Positions 1 through 4,264 of a stretch of 5,743 nt of DNA are shown one piece after another. How positions within the stretch are numbered: the stretch's first letter is position 1; each line of letters opens with the position of its first letter. The notes beneath the pieces are model-generated. The model was given only the letters and a program-made list of their open reading frames with translations. It did no database searches and was not told the DNA's origin. A program made the translations under genes and the position numbers. This stretch comes from an uncultured Actinomycetes bacterium (GTDB taxonomy: Bacteria; Actinomycetota; Acidimicrobiia; Acidimicrobiales; RAAP-2), in contig CAIKVF010000222.1 of the NCBI GenBank assembly GCA_903830745.1, positions 1 to 5,743 on the forward strand. The letters run 5' to 3'.

Positions 1-60
1 CTCTGGGTCGAGGACCCGGGTGAGCCGTTCTCGTATCTGGTCGACTTGCTGCATACCTGA
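1..60 (+). CDS. 3' end of an unidentified gene (partial)
   Basis: Frame 1 is open from the left edge to a TGA at 58-60 and encodes 19 residues, LWVEDPGEPFSYLVDLLHT. This is too short to assign to a family and no motif is recognisable. It looks slightly more G+C-rich than the genes that follow. It is called coding only because the frame is open, it ends just before an intergenic region with regulatory-looking structure, and the same strand carries the next gene. It could be a chance open frame. Confidence 0.4.
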   Translation, partial: LWVEDPGEPFSYLVDLLHT

Positions 61-70
61 ACGCTAATGC

Positions 71-137
71 CCTTTAAATAAGGGGTGTTCAAAGGCCATT
101 TCCCTTACTACTATGGGGGGGAACACTTATTTAAAGG
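71..137. promoter_or_regulatory. Long imperfect inverted repeat upstream of the Fe-S carrier gene
   Basis: The left arm (71-90, CCTTTAAATAAGGGGTGTTC) is the reverse complement of the right arm (121-137, GAACACTTATTTAAAGG) except for three extra G in the left arm. That gives 17 paired bases with one 3-nt bulge across a 30-nt spacer. The right arm covers most of the Shine-Dalgarno sequence AAAGGAG (133-139 region) of the gene starting at 144. If the whole element is transcribed, the hairpin would hide the ribosome binding site. If transcription starts near 121, the arms instead flank the promoter as two inverted operator sites. The repeat is read directly from the sequence; either role is inference. 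Confidence 0.65.
86..114 (+). promoter_or_regulatory. Possible promoter for the erpA-ridA pair
   Basis: TACTAT at 109-114 resembles a -10 hexamer. TGTTCA at 86-91, 17 nt upstream, is a weak -35 match. A start about 7 nt downstream would fall near 121, the first base of the right arm of the inverted repeat, leaving a leader of about 23 nt that contains the ribosome binding site. The -35 match is poor, so the call is tentative. Confidence 0.3.
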
Positions 138-143
138 AGTGAC

Positions 144-518
144 ATGTCAAACGCCACTACAACAAACGTAGATCTCAAGAAAAAGGCAACTAACCCAATC
201 ACACTGACTGACCTTGCCATTGTCAAAGTAGCTGAGCTCATCGCCGCTGAAGCTGCTGATGAAGTACTCGCGCTTCGTGTTTCTGTGAAGCCTGGTGGCT
301 GTGCAGGCTTTAACTACGACATGTTCTTTGATTCAGAATTCGCAACAGACGATGTGCTTCGTGAATTCGGTGATGTAAAGGTTGTTGTTGACACCCAGAG
401 CGCAGAACTTCTCAACGGTTCAACACTTGACTTCTCTGACGGACTCCAGGGTGCTGGTTTTCACATTACGAATCCAAACGCCACGAAGTCATGTGGTTGC
501 GGCAACTCATTTAGCTGA
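144..518 (+). CDS. erpA: A-type iron-sulfur cluster carrier (ErpA/IscA/HesB family)
   Basis: This 124-residue protein belongs to the family that receives Fe-S clusters from the assembly machinery and passes them to apo-enzymes in the cytoplasm. The three cluster-ligand cysteines are present: C53 in PGGCAGF, and C117 and C119 in the C-terminal CGCGNSFS motif. The CGCG-x-SFS ending is closer to ErpA than to IscA, so the symbol is a best fit within the A-type group. About 17 N-terminal residues (Thr/Asn/Lys-rich) precede the family core, which begins at ITLTDLA. The ATG at 144 follows a good Shine-Dalgarno (AAAGGAG) by 4 nt. ridA starts 8 nt after the stop, so the two probably share a transcript. 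The overlapping upstream inverted repeat could regulate expression. Confidence 0.93.
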   Translation: MSNATTTNVDLKKKATNPITLTDLAIVKVAELIAAEAADEVLALRVSVKPGGCAGFNYDMFFDSEFATDDVLREFGDVKVVVDTQSAELLNGSTLDFSDGLQGAGFHITNPNATKSCGCGNSFS

Positions 519-526
519 GCCACAAA

Positions 527-895
527 GTGAGCACACCTCTTGGGCCGTACTCTCCGTCACGCCGTGCCGGTGACTTTGTAATTCTTTCTGGACAGCTCGG
601 AATGCTTCCTGGGCAAGCTACGCCAACACTTGTCTCCGGCGGTGCTGCAGCGCAGCTTCGTCAAGCGCTTGAAAATGCTCGCCAACTTCTCGCTGAAGAG
701 GGTGTGACGTTTGATCAAGTTGTAAAGGGCACGTTGTTCTTAACTGACGTGAATGACTTTGCTGCTTGTAATGAAGTGTGGGTTGAAAACTTCAATCCAC
801 CTCGTCCAACCAGGTCAACAATCGGAGTTGCGGCTCTGCCTTTTGGCGGCGCGACTGCTGAAGTTGAACTTTGGGCCTACGCCCCAAAGAACTAG
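527..895 (+). CDS. ridA: RidA-family 2-iminobutanoate/2-iminopropanoate deaminase
   Basis: This 122-residue member of the RidA (YjgF/YER057c/UK114) family resembles enzymes that hydrolyse reactive enamine/imine intermediates released by PLP enzymes. They act as small cytoplasmic trimers. Family marks are GPYS near the N-terminus, SGQLG (residues 21-25) and RPTRSTIGVAALP, which contains the carboxylate-binding Arg (R96, equivalent to E. coli R105). E112 in the C-terminal strand matches E. coli E120. The N-terminus is about 10 residues shorter than in E. coli RidA, so the usual first strand is reduced. The start is GTG; an in-frame TAG at 512-514 rules out a much longer form, and CTG at 515 is the only alternative. 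There is no clear Shine-Dalgarno, so translation is probably coupled to the preceding gene. The stop overlaps that of the convergent regulator. Confidence 0.92.
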   Translation: MSTPLGPYSPSRRAGDFVILSGQLGMLPGQATPTLVSGGAAAQLRQALENARQLLAEEGVTFDQVVKGTLFLTDVNDFAACNEVWVENFNPPRPTRSTIGVAALPFGGATAEVELWAYAPKN

Positions 896-1590
896 TTGAT
901 CTCGCGCTCTCCGAGCGTTCCGAATTTGTAACCAACCGAGCGAACCGTCGCAATCAAATGCGCGTGCTCTTCACCTAACTTCGCACGAAGTCGTCGAACG
1001 TGAACGTCAACTGTCCGCGCACCTCCGTAGTATTCGTAACCCCACACGCGACTCAGCAATGTTTCACGCGTAAATACCCTGTTTGGGTTTGTTGCAAGGA
1101 AGCGAAGCAGTTCATATTCCATGTACGTGAGGTCCATTACTCGGCCATCAATTGATGCTTGGTAGGTCTCGAGGTTCATGGAGAGCACCCCGTGTTCAAT
1201 ACGGGGGGCTACGCTCTCGTTACCAGCGCGACGTAGACGGTGGCGAAGTCGAGTGGCGAGTTCACTCACGTCAAATGGACCAACAACGAAGTCATCGAAC
1301 AGGTTTTCTCGGAACGTCAGGTCATCGAGTTGGTAGTGGTCAAGGAGCAAGATGATTGGTCCAACGCTTCGTTCACGAGCTCGCAGCTGGCGACAAAGGC
1401 TCATGGCGTCACTGAAAGGAAAGGCTGAAGCGTTAATTACCGCTCCAGAAAAGCCGTCTCCCGGCTCAAGTGCGCTGATCTCATTAAGTCGCCCGCTGGT
1501 TGAAACTGCAGGAGTTACCCCAGTGACTTCAAAGGCCTTTTTGACCGGCCCTTCACATGAGGGCACGCAGAGAACAATGTCGATGCTCAC
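892..1590 (-). CDS. glnR: GlnR-like orphan OmpR-family transcriptional regulator
   Basis: The 232-residue protein has a degenerate receiver domain (about 1-120) and an OmpR-type winged helix (about 131-223). The DNA-binding half closely resembles actinobacterial GlnR, the activator/repressor of nitrogen genes, as I remember it: VFTRETLLSRVWGYEYYGG, then RTVDVHVRRLRAKLG, then TVRSVGYKF. The receiver lacks the phosphorylation pocket: no acidic pair follows the first strand (IDIVLCVPS), Asn53 sits where the phospho-acceptor Asp is expected (AVINAS), and the usual KPF lysine is Gly (VVGPF). Signalling by phosphorylation is therefore unlikely. The chosen start is the GTG at 1590-1588, whose GTGA overlaps the glnA stop, indicating translational coupling. 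The ATG at 1677 would add 29 residues inside glnA with no family counterpart. No histidine kinase is adjacent. MtrA- or PhoP-like regulators are less likely alternatives. Confidence 0.88.
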   Translation of the reverse strand: MSIDIVLCVPSCEGPVKKAFEVTGVTPAVSTSGRLNEISALEPGDGFSGAVINASAFPFSDAMSLCRQLRARERSVGPIILLLDHYQLDDLTFRENLFDDFVVGPFDVSELATRLRHRLRRAGNESVAPRIEHGVLSMNLETYQASIDGRVMDLTYMEYELLRFLATNPNRVFTRETLLSRVWGYEYYGGARTVDVHVRRLRAKLGEEHAHLIATVRSVGYKFGTLGEREIN

Positions 1591-2885
1591 AGCAGAGGTA
1601 GGTAGCGCTCGAGTTCGAATGCGGTGACTTGTTCGCGGTATGAATCCCATTCCGCGCGCTTGTTGCGAAGGAACCACTCAACTTGGTGTTCCCCGAGTGT
1701 TTCGTGCAGTAGATCTGAGTTCTCCATGAGGTCAACGGCTTGGGCGAGTGACTGTGGAAGCGGCGCCATGCGCTGTCCTTCTGCAGGAAGCTCGTAGTTT
1801 CCGTTTACTCCTCGAAGTCCAGCCGCGAGAATTACGCCAAACGCGAGATAAGGATTCGCTGATGGGTCTGGTGCGCGGTATTCAATTCGAGTTGAGTCAA
1901 TACGACCAGGCTTCACTGAAGGCACACGAACAAGTGCGTCTGCCTTGTAGCGCGCCCACTCTGCACCAACTGGAGCTTCACCAGCAGGGATAAGTCGCTT
2001 GTATGAGTTCACCCACTGATTAGTAATTGCGGTGATCTCTGGTGCGTGGTGCACGAGTCCAGCAATGAACTTCTGCGCGGTGTCACTTAGCCCGTATGGA
2101 CCGTCACCAATAAAGGCGTTCTTCTCGTCGCGCCATAGTGAAAGGTGAGTGTGCATTCCAGATCCCTGCACGCCAGCGAGTGGCTTAGGCATGAAACTCG
2201 CTGATACTCCGGCTTGGCGAGCAATGTCTTTCACCACGTGGCGCACTGTCATAACCGTGTCAGCCATGGTGAGTGCATCGGTGTAGCGCAGATCGATTTC
2301 GTGCTGACCTGGTGCGTCTTCGTGTTGCGCGTGTTCAACACCAATGCCCATCTCTTCCAAGATGAGCACGGTGCGACGGCGAATTTGGCTCGCGGTGTCG
2401 TCAGGAAGAAGATCGAAGTAACTTCCGGTGTCGATTGGCTGAGGGGTTTTTAGAGGATCGAGGTCTTTGAAATAGAAGTATTCAATTTCAGGAGCGACGT
2501 AAAAGGTGTACCCCTGTTCGTGTGCACCTTTAAGAACACGGCGAAGTTGCTGGCGAGGGCAACCATCAAACGGTGTGCCGTCGATGTTGACAATGTCACA
2601 GAACACGCGTGCAATCCCGGCGCCTTCTTCGTACCAAGGAAGTAGTTGGAACGTTGTCAGGTCAGGTCGTGCGAGCACGTCTGATTCTGAGGTGCGTGAG
2701 AATCCGTCAATGGCACTGCCGTCAAAGGTCATGCCTTGTTCGAGAGCGTCTTCTAGTTCTGCTGGTGTGACGTGAAAAGCCTTGTGGCGACCGAGCACGT
2801 CGGTGAACCAGAGCTGGACGAAACGAACGCCTCGTTCTTCGACGGTGCGAAGTACGTACTGTGACTGACTTTGCATAGAAGCCAT
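1587..2885 (-). CDS. glnA: Glutamine synthetase I-alpha / GlnA2-like ligase with altered active site
   Basis: This 432-residue GS-fold protein resembles mycobacterial GlnA2. GS joins glutamate and ammonium using ATP; some actinobacterial GlnA2/GlnA3 paralogues instead make gamma-glutamylpolyamines. Family motifs present are LWFTDVLG (25-32), FDGSAIDGF (54-62), PEIEYF (E133, E135), Y156, HEDAPGQHEIDLRY (E189, E196), MHTHLS (H245), NSYKRLIPAGEAP (R297, E303) and RIEYRAPD (E335, R337). There is no adenylylation loop, and the stretch after GLRGV is shorter than in GlnA2, so covalent control is not expected. In a gapless alignment to Salmonella GS, R339 is replaced by Ala315 (YKADALVRVP instead of NRSAxIRxP), Ser53 by Ala58 and N264 by Gln240. 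The ATG at 2885 follows GGTGAGAGA. A terminator separates it from glnII, and its stop overlaps the glnR start. The fold is certain; the substrate is not. Confidence 0.9.
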   Translation of the reverse strand: MASMQSQSQYVLRTVEERGVRFVQLWFTDVLGRHKAFHVTPAELEDALEQGMTFDGSAIDGFSRTSESDVLARPDLTTFQLLPWYEEGAGIARVFCDIVNIDGTPFDGCPRQQLRRVLKGAHEQGYTFYVAPEIEYFYFKDLDPLKTPQPIDTGSYFDLLPDDTASQIRRRTVLILEEMGIGVEHAQHEDAPGQHEIDLRYTDALTMADTVMTVRHVVKDIARQAGVSASFMPKPLAGVQGSGMHTHLSLWRDEKNAFIGDGPYGLSDTAQKFIAGLVHHAPEITAITNQWVNSYKRLIPAGEAPVGAEWARYKADALVRVPSVKPGRIDSTRIEYRAPDPSANPYLAFGVILAAGLRGVNGNYELPAEGQRMAPLPQSLAQAVDLMENSDLLHETLGEHQVEWFLRNKRAEWDSYREQVTAFELERYLPLL

Positions 2886-2904
2886 TCTCTCACCATTCCT
2901 TAGG

Positions 2905-2918
2905 GGCCATATTTGGCC
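2905..2918. promoter_or_regulatory. Short inverted repeat in the glnA leader
   Basis: GGCCATATTTGGCC consists of GGCCA and TGGCC arms around TATT. It sits between the terminator and the glnA ribosome binding site, in the only 40 or so bases available for a glnA promoter. It could be an operator or chance. It does not resemble the published GlnR box (gTnAC-n6-GaAAc). No convincing -35/-10 pair was found here. Confidence 0.3.
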
Positions 2919-2920
2919 AT

Positions 2921-2961
2921 AAAAACAAAGAAGCCCGCCGCTCGTAAGCGGCGGGCTTCTT
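2921..2961 (-). terminator. Intrinsic terminator after glnII
   Basis: A perfect 15-bp stem (2928-2942 with 2947-2961, mostly G+C) closes a 4-nt loop. On the minus strand it is followed by TGTTTTTA. The stem begins 8 nt after the glnII stop codon, so this is the glnII terminator. On the plus strand the stem is followed by AGAAATGC, with no T tract, so termination is one-directional. It means that glnA and glnR need either read-through or their own promoter just downstream. Confidence 0.92.
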
Positions 2962-2969
2962 AGAAATGC

Positions 2970-4118
2970 TTAACGACGCTTTGCTGCCTTCTTGGCTGGC
3001 TTGCGTGCTGCAGTCTTCTTTGCAGGAGACTTCTTCGCGGCCTTCTTAGTAGCGCCACGCTTCTTTGCTGCAGTCTTCTTAGCGGTTGTCTTCTTAGCGC
3101 CAGTCTTCTTACCCTTGGCGGCTGCACCACAAATGGTTTCCACCATTACTGATGAAACGAGGTAAGGGTCGATGTTGGCGTTAGGACGACGGTCTTCGAG
3201 GTAACCACGCTTGTCACGAGCCACACCTCCAGGGATGCGGATTGAAGCAGCACGGTTTGAAATACCGTACGAGAACTTGTTCCATGGAGCGGTTTCGTGT
3301 GCACCAGTAAGACGCTCAGTAATACCGTCACCGTATGCCGCGATGTGTTCCTTCACGCGTGTACCGAGTGCTTCGCAACCAGCAATGATTGCGTCCCAGC
3401 CGCCAGGTGCGCGCATGGCCTTCGTTGAGAAGTTGGTGTGTGCACCAGCTCCGTTCCAGTCACCCTTGATTGGCTTTGCAGCGAAGCTAACTTCAACGTC
3501 GAACTCTTCTGCAATGCGCTCAAGAAGCCAACGAGCAACCCAGAGCTGGTCGCCAACTTCTACAGCACCAAGAATTCCAACTTGGAATTCCCATTGACCC
3601 ATCATCACTTCAGCGTTTGTTCCTTCAATGCCGATTCCAGCACGCAGGCAAGCAAGTGTGTGTGCTTCAACAATGTCGCGACCAGGCATCTTTGATCCAC
3701 CAACGCCGCAGTAGTAAGGACCCTGTGGTGCTGGGTATCCAACTTCTGGCCATCCGTATGGACGCTCGTCTTGGAAGAAGGTGTACTCCTGCTCAATACC
3801 GAACATTGGCTCTTGGTCTGCGTACTTCTTTGCAACCTCAACGGCCTTAGCGCGGTGGTTAGTTTCGTGTGGTGTCATGTCAGCGTTCATTACTTCGCAC
3901 ATAACAAGAATGTCCTTAGGACCACGTAGTGGGTCTGGGCACTGCCAAACAGGAATTAGTACACAGTCAGAAAAGTGACCGGCAGCTTGGTTGGTAGATG
4001 AACCGTCGAATCCCCATACTGGTGGCTTCTTGCCGTCAGCAACAATTTTTGTCTTGCTGCGCAACTTGTTAGTTGGTTGAGTTCCGTCAATCCAGATGTA
4101 TTCAGCCTGGTAAGCCAA
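2970..4118 (-). CDS. glnII: Glutamine synthetase II with a polycationic C-terminal tail
   Basis: This 382-residue protein is a eukaryote-type glutamine synthetase (GSII), making glutamine from glutamate, ammonium and ATP in the cytoplasm. Residues 1-331 are a complete catalytic region. They include AEYIWIDGT (5-13), FDGSST (37-42), the metal ligands E109/E111 in GIEQEY, E170 and E177 in NAEVMMGQWEFQVG, H227 in GAGAHTNFS, ERLTGAHETAPWN, ISNRAASIRIP (R289, R294) and LEDRRPNANIDPY. Family members usually run to about 340-350 residues. Here the core is followed by 51 residues (332-382) made mainly of Lys, Ala, Thr and Pro, with 19 Lys, 4 Arg and no acidic residue. The TTG start at 4118-4116 is chosen because it gives the usual family N-terminus (M-AYQAEYIWIDG) and lies 5 nt after GAAGGAG. 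The upstream ATG at 4190 would add 24 unrelated residues. A terminator follows directly. nadE diverges upstream. Confidence 0.95.
   Translation of the reverse strand: MAYQAEYIWIDGTQPTNKLRSKTKIVADGKKPPVWGFDGSSTNQAAGHFSDCVLIPVWQCPDPLRGPKDILVMCEVMNADMTPHETNHRAKAVEVAKKYADQEPMFGIEQEYTFFQDERPYGWPEVGYPAPQGPYYCGVGGSKMPGRDIVEAHTLACLRAGIGIEGTNAEVMMGQWEFQVGILGAVEVGDQLWVARWLLERIAEEFDVEVSFAAKPIKGDWNGAGAHTNFSTKAMRAPGGWDAIIAGCEALGTRVKEHIAAYGDGITERLTGAHETAPWNKFSYGISNRAASIRIPGGVARDKRGYLEDRRPNANIDPYLVSSVMVETICGAAAKGKKTGAKKTTAKKTAAKKRGATKKAAKKSPAKKTAARKPAKKAAKRR
2973..3125 (-). repeat. Lys/Ala-rich repeat tail of GlnII (histone H1/HU-tail-like)
   Basis: These 51 codons (GlnII residues 332-382) consist of irregular repeats built on KK-[TAS]-[ATP]-A, such as AKKTTAKKTAAKKRG and AKKSPAKKTAARK. 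At the DNA level a 14-bp direct repeat, GCTGCAGTCTTCTT on the plus strand, occurs at 3007-3020 and 3067-3080. The frame is continuous with the enzyme and ends in TAA, so it is part of the same protein. The composition matches the nucleic-acid-binding tails of histone H1, mycobacterial HupB and Streptomyces HupS. Function on this enzyme is not known to me. Confidence 0.88.
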
Positions 4119-4123
4119 GGTTG

Positions 4124-4130
4124 CTCCTTC
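4124..4130 (-). promoter_or_regulatory. Shine-Dalgarno deciding the TTG start of glnII
   Basis: On the minus strand GAAGGAG precedes the TTG codon at 4118 by 5 nt. This is the best ribosome binding site on this strand near glnII. It coincides with the family-typical N-terminus and so overrides the longer open frame from the ATG at 4190. Confidence 0.8.
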
Positions 4131-4133
4131 AGT

Positions 4134-4154
4134 AAAAATCTGCGTGCTTCGCAG
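4134..4154 (-). other. Small hairpin with T tract in the glnII leader
   Basis: On the minus strand CTGCG-AAGCA-CGCAG (4154-4140) forms a 5-bp stem and is followed by ATTTTT, just before the ribosome binding site. It has the outline of a weak terminator or attenuator, but the stem is short and may be chance. No leader peptide or anti-terminator partner was identified. Confidence 0.3.
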
Positions 4155-4160
4155 GATGCA

Positions 4161-4190
4161 CTTTATTCTTATGGCTGGCGCCCTGTCCAA
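4161..4190 (-). promoter_or_regulatory. Possible glnII promoter
   Basis: On the minus strand TTGGACA (4190-4184) resembles a -35 element. The A/T-rich ATAAGAATAAAG (4172-4161) lies about 15-17 nt downstream and could hold a degenerate -10. No hexamer in it is a good match to TATAAT. No GlnR box was found nearby. The rest of the 146-bp glnII-nadE gap holds the leader hairpins, a GTTAAC palindrome (4202-4207) and an ATTAAT palindrome (4213-4218). Confidence 0.25.
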
Positions 4191-4231
4191 CCACGCCTTC
4201 TGTTAACGCGGCATTAATAAGGAAGCAAAAT

Positions 4232-4252
4232 CTGGGGTCTCTTGGACCCCGG
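4232..4252. other. Hairpin just upstream of nadE
   Basis: GGGGTC (4234-4239) and GACCCC (4245-4250) pair across a TCTTG loop. A C-G pair (4232/4252) and a possible U-G pair (4233/4251) extend the stem. On the plus strand no T tract follows, so it is not a standard terminator. It ends 12 nt before the nadE start and could affect nadE translation if transcribed. On the minus strand it is followed by AGATTTTG, but no minus-strand gene upstream is visible that would need a terminator. Confidence 0.4.
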
Positions 4253-4264
4253 TAGGCTCAGGGG

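Noticed and set aside
1591..1677. Upstream ATG start at 1677 giving a 261-residue regulator
   Set aside because: It would add 29 Arg/Ser-rich residues read out of frame inside the end of glnA, with no counterpart in OmpR-family proteins. The GTG in the GTGA overlap at 1590 gives a normal length and typical coupling.
1700..1860. Adenylylation site in the GSI homologue
   Set aside because: The loop that carries the modified Tyr (equivalent to Tyr397) in GSI-beta is missing; the region is even shorter than in GlnA2.
3007..3110. CRISPR or tandem-repeat array from the recurring CAGTCTTCTT
   Set aside because: Spacing is irregular and the repeats are explained by Lys-Lys-Thr codons in the GlnII tail.
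2973..3125. A separate small histone-like gene or a frameshift fusion
   Set aside because: The Lys-rich stretch is in the same frame as the enzyme, with no intervening stop, no internal start with a ribosome binding site, and no overlap with another conserved frame.
3211..3597. Plus-strand open frame opposite glnII
   Set aside because: It is a shadow of a strongly conserved minus-strand gene. The protein has no recognisable motif and no ribosome binding site was seen.
4119..4190. ATG start at 4190 for glnII
   Set aside because: The extra 24 residues are not part of the GSII family. A good Shine-Dalgarno sits just before the TTG at 4118, which gives the expected N-terminus.
4201..4230. GlnR-binding box around GTTAAC upstream of glnII
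   Set aside because: TTAAC partly fits one half-site, but no second half-site at the expected spacing follows on either strand.
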